Source: Chitinophaga sp. YR627 (lineage in GTDB: Bacteria > Bacteroidota > Bacteroidia > Chitinophagales > Chitinophagaceae). From it: 64,000 bases of DNA. The stretch covers positions 1,364,001 through 1,428,000 of the forward strand of contig NZ_FOUX01000002.1 in assembly GCF_900114995.1 (NCBI RefSeq), read 5' to 3'. Within the stretch, counting starts at the first letter, position 1. The number at the start of each line of letters is the position of its first letter. The notes beneath the pieces are model-generated. The model made no database searches, was not told the origin of the DNA, and saw only the letters and a program-made list of their open reading frames with translations. Position numbers and translations under genes: made by a program. This document shows positions 7,825 through 17,469 of the stretch, in pieces.

Positions 7825-7832
7825 TACCTTCG
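7825..7832 (+). promoter_or_regulatory. -7 box directly before the hxlR start
   Basis: TACCTTCG matches TAnnTTTG at 7 of 8 positions and ends four bases before the ATG at 7837, implying a leaderless message. I see no matching -33 element. Confidence 0.45.
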
Positions 7833-7836
7833 GGAT

Positions 7837-8226
7837 ATGGAAACACAGGTAGCTGAAAAAGTAAAAAGAAGTGCAAAAGAGTGCTCCGCAAGATTATCAG
7901 CCATTCATGACGCCCTTTATGCCATTGGCGGTAAATGGAAGCTGAAGATCATCATTGTGCTCCGCGAAGATGGTAATAAAAGGTTCAACGAACTGCAGCG
8001 TGCGGTAACAGGTATTTCTGCAAGGGTATTGTCCAATGAACTGCGTGAACTGGAACTGAATGGCTTTGTCAGAAGAAAGGTATATGAAGGACGTCCGGTT
8101 GTAGTCGAATACGAACTGACAGAATACAGCGATACACTGGGCGCAGTATTACATTCACTGAATGACTGGGGTACAACGCACAGGGAAAAGATCCGGAAGG
8201 AAATGTCATCCTCTTCGCAGGCCTGA
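7837..8226 (+). CDS. HxlR/DUF24 family transcriptional regulator
   Basis: A 129-aa winged-helix protein. It shows ALYAIGGKWKLKIIIVL (helix before the wing), KRFNELQRAVTGISARVLSNELRELE split over the recognition region, and YELTEYSDTL. Cys16 lies ahead of the GGKWK motif, as the redox-sensing Cys does in YodB and CatR of Bacillus, which control an azoreductase and a DoxX-like gene. The divergent azoR/doxX pair fits that role. The sensing function is inferred. Confidence 0.92.
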   Translation: METQVAEKVKRSAKECSARLSAIHDALYAIGGKWKLKIIIVLREDGNKRFNELQRAVTGISARVLSNELRELELNGFVRRKVYEGRPVVVEYELTEYSDTLGAVLHSLNDWGTTHREKIRKEMSSSSQA

Positions 8227-8263
8227 TCCCCCATCAGGTAATGCTTTGCTTTAAACAGGCAGG

Positions 8264-8731
8264 TTAACGGGACATATACTGATCGTCCCGCTGAGCATAT
8301 CTTATCCGTAAAATGGTGTACTTGATTGAAAGCAGCAATAACATCATCACCGGATTCCATAGATCAGTCATCACAGCATCCGGTTTATCAAGAAACGGAT
8401 GGATGAGCAACACAAGCGGCATGCTTGCAGCGTAAATTAACACATCAATACCCAGGTGCAGCACCCATATGCGGTTGGATTCTCTTTTTACAGAGTTGAA
8501 AGTTTTTTTATTTCCCCAAAAGAAACCAAATGTGCATAACAACATAAAAATGATGAGCACCCATGAACGCTCACTCAGATTATCACGATAAATACCGCGT
8601 CCCATCGTACCTGCCAGCAGTCTGATGTAAGGTACTGTGATAAGGTTGATCAGCGTAAAAAACGTGATGCAGTATAACACACGCGAAAGGTGTGCAGGAG
8701 TACTTTTAATGTATTGAAGTTGTTTTGCCAT
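8264..8731 (-). CDS. Unknown four-helix membrane protein
   Basis: A 155-aa protein that I do not recognise. Four hydrophobic segments are visible (about residues 18-40, 53-72, 88-108 and 118-136), with basic and aromatic linkers. No catalytic motif is seen. It is convergent with hxlR and followed upstream by a long gene-free stretch. Confidence 0.7.
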   Translation of the reverse strand: MAKQLQYIKSTPAHLSRVLYCITFFTLINLITVPYIRLLAGTMGRGIYRDNLSERSWVLIIFMLLCTFGFFWGNKKTFNSVKRESNRIWVLHLGIDVLIYAASMPLVLLIHPFLDKPDAVMTDLWNPVMMLLLLSIKYTILRIRYAQRDDQYMSR

Positions 8732-9121
8732 AAGGGGAATATTGTGTACAATGAATGGTTTCCTAATTTAACATTTTTTTATGGCATTGTTTGCTGTTTT
8801 ACCCTTATAGAATAGTCCAATTTACAGCGTCACCCGGTAACCACTCCCAGCCGTATTCCCCGGAAAAAATTCGCACAAGACGTAGATCAGACGTGGACTT
8901 GATCAGTTCCTAAATACACACACACTGCGTACAGATCTGCCATATACCCCTACCTGTCAATCATTTACAGATCGACTGAAAACAAATACCTGCAATATAT
9001 CATTCGAACAACTTTTCCACATTCCCTTATATCCGTATTTCTACGTACAGAGAAAACACAATTCCCTGCATTGCACTGTTAAGATCTGTTAAGAATTAAT
9101 AAAAGCCTGCCAGACTTGCAA
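8732..9121. other. Gene-free stretch with no clear signal
   Basis: This 390-bp divergent interval between the membrane protein and the secreted protein at 9122 contains no convincing reading frame, terminator or repeat. It should hold promoters for both flanking genes, but no TAnnTTTG box with a matching -33 element is evident. Confidence 0.6.
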
Positions 9122-9799
9122 ATGTGGAATGATTTTTTCAGCTTTCAGGTAAAAAACAAATTGAGAGCTTGCTTAATCATTGCGCTGTTATTCCTATTCA
9201 CACAATCAAAGGCGCAACAAAACAACATTAACAGCATAAAAGCCAGTTATGATCCGGGGGCTATTGCAGAGCTGTATGACCGTATACCACTGGGACTTGA
9301 GTTCAGATATGAAAATGGACAGACGAGAAAAACAGAAGGATATTTACAGGGCGCCTACCGATGGCGAAATATAAAGATCAGCAGTTCCAATGGCAGTGTG
9401 CAGAATGGCTATCTCCTGATCAACAGACAACAGCTCGCCAGTCAGCAGTATATTGTAGAACTGACGATCTCTGTTCCTGAGTCAGCTACACCTGTCACCA
9501 CAAAACTTGAACTTCCTCACCTGACCGGCATTCGCTTTAATCATTATGCTGATAGCCTGAAGAGAGGATTTCGCTTCTATCTGAATGTAGAAGGTACTTT
9601 TACAAGTGGCAAGGTTTATCCGCTGGATACAGCCACTATAAAATTTGAAACAAATGCAGGAAAACTACTGGGGCAGGACCTGCTGTTAAACAGTAATGAT
9701 GGCACTACCCGATCCATTACTGTTACAGCTGTCAACAAAAATGATCCCGGTATGTCCATCTCCAGTACAATACCGGTTAAACAATTATCAGATCAATGA
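9122..9799 (+). CDS. Unknown secreted beta-rich protein
   Basis: The ATG at 9122 gives 225 aa; a TTG two codons earlier is less likely. Residues 12-32 form a signal peptide (hydrophobic core LIIALLFLF, then SKAQ). The mature part is rich in beta-type alternation and has no recognised motif. It ends 12 bp inside the 3' end of the convergent DUF58 gene, so the two stop codons overlap. Its closeness to the MoxR cluster may be accidental. Confidence 0.65.
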   Translation: MWNDFFSFQVKNKLRACLIIALLFLFTQSKAQQNNINSIKASYDPGAIAELYDRIPLGLEFRYENGQTRKTEGYLQGAYRWRNIKISSSNGSVQNGYLLINRQQLASQQYIVELTISVPESATPVTTKLELPHLTGIRFNHYADSLKRGFRFYLNVEGTFTSGKVYPLDTATIKFETNAGKLLGQDLLLNSNDGTTRSITVTAVNKNDPGMSISSTIPVKQLSDQ

Positions 9800-11128
9800 T
9801 CTTGATTTCAGTTCGAGATACTTATTCACCACATTCAGTGTTAGCTGCTCAGGTGTAGTCAGCAATGACAGAATACCATAGCGGGTCAGTTCCCTTACCA
9901 TCAGTTTCTTTTCATAAGCAAACTTCTGCGCAATCACCTGACGATAGATCTCTTCCACTGTATGCACATTGTCTTTCGTAAACTTTTTCAGTTCTGTATT
10001 CTCAAAAAACACAACAAGTAATAAATGATATTTAGCCAGCTTTCGCAGATAGGGCAACTGTCTTTGCAGCCCTGTCATAGATTCGAAGTTGGTAAACAGG
10101 ATCAGCAGGGAACGCTGTGAGAACAGACTCCGCAATGATACACTCAGCCGCTCGTAGTCACTTTCCTCCCATTGCGTTTCCTGCGCATACAAGCGCTCCA
10201 GCAACAGGTTCATCTGTGTTTTTTTACCGGAAGCAGGCAATACATCTACCTGCTGTGCAGCCAACGTTACCAGCCCGGTTTTATCGCCTTTCTTTAATGC
10301 AATATTGCTGAATACCAGGGAAGCATTGATCGCATAATCCAGCAGCGAAAGACCGTTAAACGGCATCTTCATTGCACGCCCCTTATCAATGACACAATAT
10401 ACCTGCTGCGATTTTTCCTCCACATAGTTGTTCACCATAAATGTACCTCTCCTGGCCGTTGCCTTCCAGTTTAAAGTACGCACATCATCTCCCCGGCTGT
10501 ATTCCTTGATATGATCGAACTCCATGCTATGTCCGATCACGCGTTTTTTATGCACACCCAGTTCTGCCAGGCGATTATTAAAGGAGAAAAATTCATAGTT
10601 ATGCAAAGCGGCAAAAGAAGGATATACCTTAACGATCGCTTCATCGGCACCAGCTACATGCCGTTGTGCCAGTCCCAGCAAACTACGTACAAATGCATTG
10701 GTCTTTCCAAAGTTATACTCTCCTCTTTCTACCGGACGTAAAGCATAACTCAGATCCTGCTCCTCTCCCGGTTTCAGTTGTACCTTCTTCCGAAAATCGC
10801 GGATCTGAAACTGTACCGGTAATTCTTCCAGCACTATAACTGTAACGGGGAAACGATAATTATTCTTTATTTTCAGATGGATATCATTTTCTTCTCCGTT
10901 ACTGAAGCGACCAGCCATACTACGGGAGACCAGCAAGGGCGCTTTCCCTGCCACATACAGAAAGAAAAGATCCAGCAATAACAGGAACAATAAAGCACCT
11001 GTGATCAATTGTGCCACGTTATACAACGATGGAAAAAAGAAGCTGATCACAAAAAAGATAGCCATGCTTCCCATCAATGTATAAAAGCGGGTCGTAAAAA
11101 ATAAAGAGAGAAAAAAACGTTTCAGCAT
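9788..11128 (-). CDS. DUF58 domain protein (MoxR partner)
   Basis: A 446-aa protein with two N-terminal membrane segments (about 10-60) and the DUF58 core SRGDDVRTLNWKATARRG (about residues 211-228), which lies in a von Willebrand A-like fold. DUF58 proteins are nearly always next to MoxR ATPases and are thought to help assemble or activate other proteins. It follows the moxR gene after 10 bases and is last in the five-gene cluster. Confidence 0.92.
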   Translation of the reverse strand: MLKRFFLSLFFTTRFYTLMGSMAIFFVISFFFPSLYNVAQLITGALLFLLLLDLFFLYVAGKAPLLVSRSMAGRFSNGEENDIHLKIKNNYRFPVTVIVLEELPVQFQIRDFRKKVQLKPGEEQDLSYALRPVERGEYNFGKTNAFVRSLLGLAQRHVAGADEAIVKVYPSFAALHNYEFFSFNNRLAELGVHKKRVIGHSMEFDHIKEYSRGDDVRTLNWKATARRGTFMVNNYVEEKSQQVYCVIDKGRAMKMPFNGLSLLDYAINASLVFSNIALKKGDKTGLVTLAAQQVDVLPASGKKTQMNLLLERLYAQETQWEESDYERLSVSLRSLFSQRSLLILFTNFESMTGLQRQLPYLRKLAKYHLLLVVFFENTELKKFTKDNVHTVEEIYRQVIAQKFAYEKKLMVRELTRYGILSLLTTPEQLTLNVVNKYLELKSRSLI

Positions 11129-11138
11129 AACCTTATGT

Positions 11139-12119
11139 TTACCTTGGTACTTCTACTGCCTTCACGATCTGTGCGATCACTTCATCAGTTGTAATACCTT
11201 CCATTTCACGTTCAGGCGTCAGTACAATACGATGACGTAATACATGTGGCAGCATATTCACGATATCATCCGGTGTTACAAAATCACGTCCTGTCATAGC
11301 GGCTGTTGCCTTTGCACAATTCATGACTGCCAGTGATGCACGCGGAGAAGCACCGAGATACAAAGACGCATTGTTACGTGTTTCATGTATCAGCGCAGCA
11401 ATAAAATGCAGCAGTTTATCTTCGATATGCACTTTGCGTACGAGCCCCTGGTATTCGATGATCTGCGAAGCTGTTAACACCTGTTGTATCAGTTGGGTAA
11501 GATCAGCAAGACCATTATATTGATGCATAGCCTGCAACATCGCTACCTCTTCCGTCAGTGAAGGATATTTCACTTCTATTTTGAACAGAAAACGATCCAG
11601 CTGTGCTTCAGGTAATCGATAGGTTCCCTCCTGCTCTATCGGGTTTTGTGTAGCGACTACCATAAAAGGAGCCGGAAGCGGATGTGTAATACCATCATTG
11701 GTGATCTGTCGCTCTTCCATCACTTCAAACAATGCCGCCTGTGTTTTTGCAGGAGCACGGTTGATCTCATCTATCAGTACCAGGTTTCCAAATACCGGTC
11801 CGCGTTTATATTCAAACTCTCTTTTTTCAGGATTGAATACAGATGTACCTACCACATCAGCCGGCATGATATCCGGCGTGAACTGTAACCTGGAAAAGTC
11901 TGCATCTATGCAACGTGCGAGTAATTTGGCTGTCAGTGTTTTTGCCACACCTGGTACGCCTTCTATCAGTACGTGACCATGCGTAAGCAGGCCCGCTATT
12001 AAGAGGTCAATCATTTCATGCTGACCAACAATCACTTTTCCGATCTGTTGACGGATAGCATTTACTGCTTCATGAAGCGCTGTAAAGTCCGTGCGATGCT
12101 GGAATGTAGTTTCTTCCAT
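11139..12119 (-). CDS. MoxR-type AAA+ ATPase
   Basis: The 326-aa ATPase has Walker A GVPGVAKT (about residues 55-62), Walker [12 protein letters not shown] (about 112-122), sensor 1 ATQNP and the C-terminal lid [17 protein letters not shown]. MoxR proteins act as chaperones for vWA-domain partners or enzyme maturation. Its ATG overlaps the stop of the DUF4350 gene by one base, showing close translational coupling within the cluster. Confidence 0.95.
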   Translation of the reverse strand: MEETTFQHRTDFTALHEAVNAIRQQIGKVIVGQHEMIDLLIAGLLTHGHVLIEGVPGVAKTLTAKLLARCIDADFSRLQFTPDIMPADVVGTSVFNPEKREFEYKRGPVFGNLVLIDEINRAPAKTQAALFEVMEERQITNDGITHPLPAPFMVVATQNPIEQEGTYRLPEAQLDRFLFKIEVKYPSLTEEVAMLQAMHQYNGLADLTQLIQQVLTASQIIEYQGLVRKVHIEDKLLHFIAALIHETRNNASLYLGASPRASLAVMNCAKATAAMTGRDFVTPDDIVNMLPHVLRHRIVLTPEREMEGITTDEVIAQIVKAVEVPR

Positions 12120-13357
12120 TATTTCGTATTTATATAAAACGCCTGTATTTTCTTATAGAACTGTTGCAGGAATTCATCTGAAACAGTCATGGAATCACGC
12201 ATGTGCTGTATGTCATGCAATATTTCCTTCACCTGCTCCACCGGCATAACTGCTTTACGCGATAATGCATCTGCAAATGCATGATCCATATTATTTGTAT
12301 TCAGGTAATAACGGGTACGTATAAACTCCTGCCATTGCAGAATGATCTTATGTACCAGATTACGATTATCGTGCTGCTGATAATAAAGCTGCCCCAGTGC
12401 ATCTACAAACTCCAGTGAGTTATTCTCGAGTGGTGGTCTTTCAGGAACGATCCGCTGTCTGCGTTTGCTTTCAAATATGATATAGAGCAATAACAAACCT
12501 ACTCCCAGCCATAGCGCCCATCTCATAGCAGGATAACGCATCAGCACCTGCCATTCACTGAAATCAGATGATTGTCTGGCATACTGGTATTTATAGAACT
12601 CATCCCAGTACACATGATCCATGTAGTGATTGGTGTAAGACAACTGTCTTTCCAACGATACCATATTACGATTGTGCATCAGAAAATAGTTCGTCAGCGT
12701 GGATGGTTGCAACAGCATAAATACGGCGCCTTCATTCACTGTTATCTTCACAAAGTTTGGCCGGTTAAATGCATCTGTTCCAAGAATCGTTGTAGCGCTG
12801 GAATCCATGCCTGTGATATAGCTACCTCCCCTGATCCCTTTGCGTGAAAAAGCCGTATCGGGGGCCAGGTTTTTGTTCACATAACGCTGATCTGCATTTG
12901 TCATAGACTGAAAGAAACCTTCGTCATCTACATGGAGATGCAGCAGATCCAGCAGTATGCTGTCTGGTTTGTTGACAGCAATGAATAGCTGGTTACCGGC
13001 AGCCGCGAACTTTATCATATTAGCGGCATCTTCCGGAGAAGTATATAAATTATCTGCTACCAGTATATACAGGTTATAATCTGTTGATGACAGCGTAGCA
13101 TCTTTTGTATAAGTGCGCGTGAATGGTTTGGTAACGACCTGTGGTTTGATGTCATAATAAAACAACTCGGACATGGCCTTAAACATGGCATAACATCCTC
13201 CCGGCCGCTTATCCTTATAGGAAAAGCTCTGACGCGCCAGTTCCTGTTCGTCGATATTTTTACTATCTGTCATTCCTCCACCGGCTGATAAGATCAGCAG
13301 GCCCAGCAGCATAACGAAGACGCTGATAATTATGATTGCTATTACATTTGATTTCAC
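12119..13357 (-). CDS. DUF4350 domain protein
   Basis: A 412-aa protein with an N-terminal membrane anchor (about residues 5-26), an extracytoplasmic DUF4350 region with [16 protein letters not shown], a second membrane helix (about 280-298) followed by [19 protein letters not shown], and a cytoplasmic helical tail. It overlaps its upstream neighbour by four bases. Function is unknown; it belongs to the conserved MoxR cluster. Confidence 0.85.
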   Translation of the reverse strand: MKSNVIAIIIISVFVMLLGLLILSAGGGMTDSKNIDEQELARQSFSYKDKRPGGCYAMFKAMSELFYYDIKPQVVTKPFTRTYTKDATLSSTDYNLYILVADNLYTSPEDAANMIKFAAAGNQLFIAVNKPDSILLDLLHLHVDDEGFFQSMTNADQRYVNKNLAPDTAFSRKGIRGGSYITGMDSSATTILGTDAFNRPNFVKITVNEGAVFMLLQPSTLTNYFLMHNRNMVSLERQLSYTNHYMDHVYWDEFYKYQYARQSSDFSEWQVLMRYPAMRWALWLGVGLLLLYIIFESKRRQRIVPERPPLENNSLEFVDALGQLYYQQHDNRNLVHKIILQWQEFIRTRYYLNTNNMDHAFADALSRKAVMPVEQVKEILHDIQHMRDSMTVSDEFLQQFYKKIQAFYINTK

Positions 13358-14211
13358 CGGGTATAGCCTAATTCGTTCATAAATTGACGGAACTCTTTGT
13401 GCAGATCACCAAACTGCTGACCATTCACAGGAGTTTCTCCGTACCAGATGTATTCATAATTCAATGTCAATGCGGCAAATTTCTTATACCACGGTGTTGA
13501 CAACATACTGCGCAGATAAGCCGCATTTGTTTTCTCCCTGCTATAGGTAATAACTTCTTTGTCAATCAGTACACGCAGTGTTTGCAGATAAAGCAGTCTT
13601 ACGGCATGTCTGAACCTGCCGGCAGCGATCGCTTCTTCTATCTGTTGCTGATAAGTTTCGACATCCAGTTCTTCTTCTGTCAGTTTTACCTCATTCCCTA
13701 ACTCCTGTGCCGACCTCTTAAAGAGATAACCATTCTGTTTAAGATAGAGGAAGAGTAACCAACCCAGAAAAGCCACGACTACCGCAATGATCAGTTTGTG
13801 TATGGCTCCGATGAAGTTGAAAACAACGTTCAGAAATTTCTCCCAGGCAGAGCGGCGCGGCGGCTCTTTCTTTTTAAGCGCGTATTGCAGCTTTTTATCC
13901 CCCTGCAACACTTTCATAATAGTATCCGGTACACTGCGTACCACAAGCGGATAATCCGCATAAGTTTCTATGGTATCCGCGATGACAGGCGCTGCCTGGT
14001 CCCACAGGAAATGTTCCTGTATCACTTTATCCGTTGCAGCTGCAGCAGCTGAATCATCAGCTACTTCATCCGCTTCTTTTTTTGTAACCGTCTGCTCCAG
14101 ATCCGCTGCTACCATGGAATCCCATTTCTCAGCCGGTACGGATTGCTGTGCATTTGCACATAATGGCAGGATCAGTATTATCAGGATATAATAAACACGC
14201 ATTTTCCTCAT
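13354..14211 (-). CDS. DUF4129 domain protein
   Basis: The 285-aa protein has an N-terminal signal sequence (MRKMRVYYILIILILPLCANA), an extracytoplasmic acidic stretch, a membrane segment (about 138-158) and a C-terminal cytoplasmic DUF4129 domain with AIAAGRFRHAVRLLYLQTLR and a LTLNYEYIWYGE segment. DUF4129 is often coupled with MoxR/DUF58 genes. It overlaps both neighbours by four bases. Confidence 0.85.
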   Translation of the reverse strand: MRKMRVYYILIILILPLCANAQQSVPAEKWDSMVAADLEQTVTKKEADEVADDSAAAAATDKVIQEHFLWDQAAPVIADTIETYADYPLVVRSVPDTIMKVLQGDKKLQYALKKKEPPRRSAWEKFLNVVFNFIGAIHKLIIAVVVAFLGWLLFLYLKQNGYLFKRSAQELGNEVKLTEEELDVETYQQQIEEAIAAGRFRHAVRLLYLQTLRVLIDKEVITYSREKTNAAYLRSMLSTPWYKKFAALTLNYEYIWYGETPVNGQQFGDLHKEFRQFMNELGYTR

Positions 14212-15191
14212 TTCACCGGCTTTATAATATTTGCTTTCGGACCGAGCTTATATCCTTTTTTGTGCAGATAGATCGGGTAAACAATGAAATAACCGATAAT
14301 AAACGTCAGTGATATCAGCAAAATACTGATGCTTGCAGATAAAGGCATAGCAGTATGGCGGGTAACAAACCCTTCCAGAAATGCCGCCACTATAAATATG
14401 GGTATCAGCGTCACCATAATCTTAACACCGTCACGCGCTGTTTTCTTCAGTGCCTCCAACCGCTTTCTTGTACCGGGAAATATAAATCCGCTGATCATCA
14501 CCAGACCGGCACAACCTGCGATCACGATAGCTGATATTTCCAGGGTACCATGGATCCATATGACCAGTATAGACTTAAAACCCAGTCCTTTTGAAAAGAA
14601 ATAATATTGAAAGGAACCCAGCATCACACCTGTCTTTATCATATACCACAACGTACCGATACCAAAGAAGATACCACCCATGAAGGTCATCATGGCTACC
14701 GTAATATTGTTCCTGGCGATCCACAAAAACATGACGAGTTCATTTTCCTGTTTATACACACCAAAGGGATCTCCCTTATTGATATTCTGCTCTGTCATAC
14801 TCACATATTCATCACCTAATACACCACGAACGAATGTTTCATCGTGGGCTGCAGAAAATGCGCTGATGATACAGAAGAGCAGGAAGAACAAAAATGTAAA
14901 GAGAAACAAACGGTGATATCTGCGGAACAGCAGGGGCAATTCATATTTAAAGAAGTTACGGAATCTGCCATCCTGTTCTTTGCGGTTACCATAGATACTA
15001 TGATAAATATTGGCTGCCAGACTGTTTATATAACTCGTTACTTTACTGAAACTATAGAAAGTTTTGGCATACGCCAGATCATCCAGGAGGCTTGTAAAGC
15101 GTTCTGCCATTTCATCCGGATCTTCCGCAGGTTGATCCTGATACTTTTTCCAGCGCTGGAGATTCTTTTTTATGAAGGTTGATTCACGCAT
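14208..15191 (-). CDS. SpoIIM/DUF95-like membrane protein
   Basis: I chose the ATG at 15191 (327 aa, MRESTFIKKNLQRWKKYQDQ), which is the usual start of this family; the ATG at 15218 adds nine residues. Five or six membrane segments lie between about residues 95 and 315. The segment NNITVAMMTFMGGIFFGIGT and the GTLEISAI motif are typical of stage II sporulation protein M-like proteins. No spore formation is implied: the family is widespread in non-sporing Bacteroidota, always near RDD and MoxR genes. First gene of the five-gene cluster. Confidence 0.9.
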   Translation of the reverse strand: MRESTFIKKNLQRWKKYQDQPAEDPDEMAERFTSLLDDLAYAKTFYSFSKVTSYINSLAANIYHSIYGNRKEQDGRFRNFFKYELPLLFRRYHRLFLFTFLFFLLFCIISAFSAAHDETFVRGVLGDEYVSMTEQNINKGDPFGVYKQENELVMFLWIARNNITVAMMTFMGGIFFGIGTLWYMIKTGVMLGSFQYYFFSKGLGFKSILVIWIHGTLEISAIVIAGCAGLVMISGFIFPGTRKRLEALKKTARDGVKIMVTLIPIFIVAAFLEGFVTRHTAMPLSASISILLISLTFIIGYFIVYPIYLHKKGYKLGPKANIIKPVK

Positions 15192-15373
15192 GGGCTTTGC
15201 CTGTTTACCGGAAGTCAATGTGCGACGTTCTGCTCATCAGTCGGACATTCGTTCAGAATATACAAAAAAATGTGCCGATAAAATTTTATATTAAAGAAAT
15301 GTCGCTAGATTAGTCTGTTATCTGTGTGGAACAGACTGCTTACAAACATATTGATTAATCGCTAAATTTATAC

Positions 15374-16099
15374 ATGGCCAATATAAAAATACCCACTTCC
15401 TTTAATATAGATCTCGAGTTTGAAACAGCCAATATCTTCCAGCGATTGATGGGCTGGCTGATCGATACTTTCATCAAGGGCCTGTATATTATTGTGTTAG
15501 GGTATACTGTCAAAAATCTGCAATTGGGAGAAGTGGCCGGCTATGTCGTTTATTTCTTCCTGGGTGGCCTGCCGATGACCTGTTACTTCCTGGTACTGGA
15601 GATCGTGATGAACGGACAGACGCCTGGCAAACTGCTGATGAATATCAGGGTCAGGAATATGCAGGGTGGACAACCCAGTATGAGTCAACACCTGATACGC
15701 TGGTTATTCCGCATCATTGAAACCCCTTATATCATTATCAACGGATTAATTCCACTGATAGCGATGTTAAGGTCTCCTTATTATCAGCGGCTGGGAGATG
15801 TAGTGGCAGGTACGATCGTGGTGAGTACAAAGACTAAAGCCAGTCTGAGCGGTACGATCTTCAGGGATATGTCGGCTGTAGATTATACACCTCGTTTTCC
15901 GCAGATCCTGCGGCTGTCAGACAGGGATATGAATAAGATAAAGAACCTGATGGATCAGGCAGTCAAATCCAACAATCCCGAGCTGACAGCACGCGTGGCC
16001 TACCGGGTAAGAGATGTACTGGATATTCAGACGGACATGATGCCGGGAGAATTTCTCGAAACAATCTTAAACGACTATAACTACTATACTACCAGATAG
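15374..16099 (+). CDS. RDD family membrane protein
   Basis: A 241-aa protein with an RDD domain: ANIFQRLMGWLIDTFIKGLY near residue 20 (with Arg-Asp in FQRLMGWLID), three to four membrane segments and QTPGKLLMNIRV. The C-terminal third is cytoplasmic and contains ELTARVAYRVRDVL. It is divergent from the spoIIM-like gene and belongs to the same conserved neighbourhood. The RDD role is unknown, possibly transport. Confidence 0.9.
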   Translation: MANIKIPTSFNIDLEFETANIFQRLMGWLIDTFIKGLYIIVLGYTVKNLQLGEVAGYVVYFFLGGLPMTCYFLVLEIVMNGQTPGKLLMNIRVRNMQGGQPSMSQHLIRWLFRIIETPYIIINGLIPLIAMLRSPYYQRLGDVVAGTIVVSTKTKASLSGTIFRDMSAVDYTPRFPQILRLSDRDMNKIKNLMDQAVKSNNPELTARVAYRVRDVLDIQTDMMPGEFLETILNDYNYYTTR

Positions 16100-16570
16100 T
16101 TATCTTTTGATCACCATGGTGTTTGTCCACTGGTCATGCCATGGTGTATCCGCAAATCCTGAAAAGCGCATAAAAGGTACCAGGCGGCACAAGGAACGCA
16201 GGAATGCATCCTGTAAGGTCAGCGGACTTCCATCTGCACGCACCGCATAAGTTGCAGTGATCATTTTACCAACTGTACGACCACCGTTACCATATTCAAA
16301 GCCGGTGTAATAAGCAATGAAACCTATCCCCATTGTCAGGTAGAACAGGGGTACCAGCATACCATCTTCGTCAAACGTAGCATCGCTTAACGCTGTCATA
16401 ACAAGCACTATCCCCAGTGAAAACATCACGCCTAATGATATCGCGATGATATAATCCACTACATAATTCACGAAGCGCTGGGTCTTCTCTGCCTTTCTGG
16501 TATACTGAATAGCGTGCAGATCTTCTATCAGTCCTTTTTCATGGATATTATCCCCAAATCGGTTTTGCAT
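16100..16570 (-). CDS. RDD family membrane protein, small
   Basis: The ATG at 16570 gives 156 aa; the upstream frame to 16630 covers a terminator hairpin, so it is unlikely to be coding. The sequence has QRFVNYVVDYIIAISLGVMF (RDD start) and GRTVGKMITATYAV (RDD end), with three membrane segments. It is convergent with the other RDD gene and abuts it with no intergenic base. Confidence 0.85.
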   Translation of the reverse strand: MQNRFGDNIHEKGLIEDLHAIQYTRKAEKTQRFVNYVVDYIIAISLGVMFSLGIVLVMTALSDATFDEDGMLVPLFYLTMGIGFIAYYTGFEYGNGGRTVGKMITATYAVRADGSPLTLQDAFLRSLCRLVPFMRFSGFADTPWHDQWTNTMVIKR

Positions 16571-16598
16571 ATAGAAAGTAAAATTAATGAACAACGCT

Positions 16599-16637
16599 AA
16601 AAAAAACTGCCGGTTGCTTTTGAAGCACAACCGGCAG
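16599..16637 (-). terminator. Intrinsic terminator after the DUF5684 gene
   Basis: CTGCCGGTTG (16607-16616) pairs with CAACCGGCAG (16628-16637). On the minus strand the stem is followed by a run of T (complement of 16599-16606). It separates the DUF5684 gene from the small RDD gene. Confidence 0.85.
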
Positions 16638-16661
16638 GTAACTAATTATGGCAAAAAGTTG

Positions 16662-17111
16662 TCAGACGGCCGGCGTACCGATACTTCCGATCTGATTATC
16701 CAGAGATGAGCCTGAAGGGCGGCCACCCGGACCGATATATCGGATATCACTGCTGAACGCCATGATAGGAATAAAGATGGGACTTAGAAAAAGAAGACCT
16801 AGTGTAAACCCGATATCTTTCCCAAAACTCTTGCTGAACTCATGTGTAAGCATGATCGGCAAAATGAACCATCCATAAATAGGAATTAAGAACATAAATA
16901 TATACCACCATGGCTTACCGACAATCTCCAGCATGACGATAGTGCTATATATCGGGACGATACTTGCCCACCCCGGTTTACCTGCTTTCTCAAATATCTT
17001 CCAGCTACAGTAGATGTAAAATACGACAAAGGCCAACCAAATTAAAATAAATACAATAGAAACTCCGGCAAGTATGCCACCAGAAGAATCATACGACGAA
17101 TAGTCTTGCAT
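16662..17111 (-). CDS. DUF5684-type small membrane protein
   Basis: The ATG at 17111 gives 149 aa; the longer frame to 17210 adds unlikely residues. Membrane segments lie at about 12-34, 46-64, 66-88 and 102-120. The motif WKIFEKAGKPGWASIVPIYS is typical of DUF5684 proteins, often labelled signal peptidase I-like without a catalytic site. Function unknown. Confidence 0.8.
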   Translation of the reverse strand: MQDYSSYDSSGGILAGVSIVFILIWLAFVVFYIYCSWKIFEKAGKPGWASIVPIYSTIVMLEIVGKPWWYIFMFLIPIYGWFILPIMLTHEFSKSFGKDIGFTLGLLFLSPIFIPIMAFSSDIRYIGPGGRPSGSSLDNQIGSIGTPAV

Positions 17112-17328
17112 AATTAAAAGGTTTAGGTGAAAAATTGAGGTATGTAAAACGATTAGAATGTCCCATAGTTTTTCGATAACAGATAACTTTTCACGGAAAA
17201 TGGAGCTCAACGGGGGCCAACAATCACATTATATAGCTTTTATAACATCATAAATTACAGAATTGATCACTGGTAACCACATTTTTATTTACTTTTTTTG
17301 AAAAAAACTCAAATTTCCCTGAATAATA

Positions 17329-17359
17329 TTTGTTAGTTATTTCAAATGGTGTACATTTG
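17329..17359 (+). promoter_or_regulatory. Promoter of the SRP RNA gene
   Basis: TTTG (17329-17332), 19 bases, then TACATTTG (17352-17359) is a full match to the Bacteroidota promoter pattern. The expected start is near 17364, exactly where the terminal stem of the SRP RNA begins. Confidence 0.85.
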
Positions 17360-17363
17360 CACC

Positions 17364-17460
17364 CGGCAAGTCTTATACGACCAGCTCCTACTGAACTCCC
17401 CCAGGACAGGAATGTAGCAAGGGTAGGTGGTTGTAGCGGTGCGATGTAAGTAACTTGCCG
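17364..17460 (+). ncRNA. ffs: Signal recognition particle RNA (4.5S type)
   Basis: The ends CGGCAAGT and ACTTGCCG pair as the closing stem of a 97-nt hairpin RNA. The apex carries ACA-GGAA-TGT, the conserved GGAA tetraloop, with AGGACA on the 5' side and AGCAAGGGTA on the 3' side, the asymmetric loop that binds Ffh. A T-run at 17461-17469 ends it. The small form lacks an Alu domain, as usual for Gram-negative bacteria. Confidence 0.93.
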
Positions 17461-17469
17461 TTTTTTTTT
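17461..17469 (+). terminator. T-run terminating the SRP RNA
   Basis: The closing stem of the SRP RNA is directly followed by nine T residues, so the RNA itself forms the terminator stem. Confidence 0.8.

Noticed and set aside
14208..15191. Evidence of sporulation from a SpoIIM-like gene
   Set aside because: The family is common in non-sporing Bacteroidota and is part of the MoxR/RDD cluster; no other sporulation gene is present.
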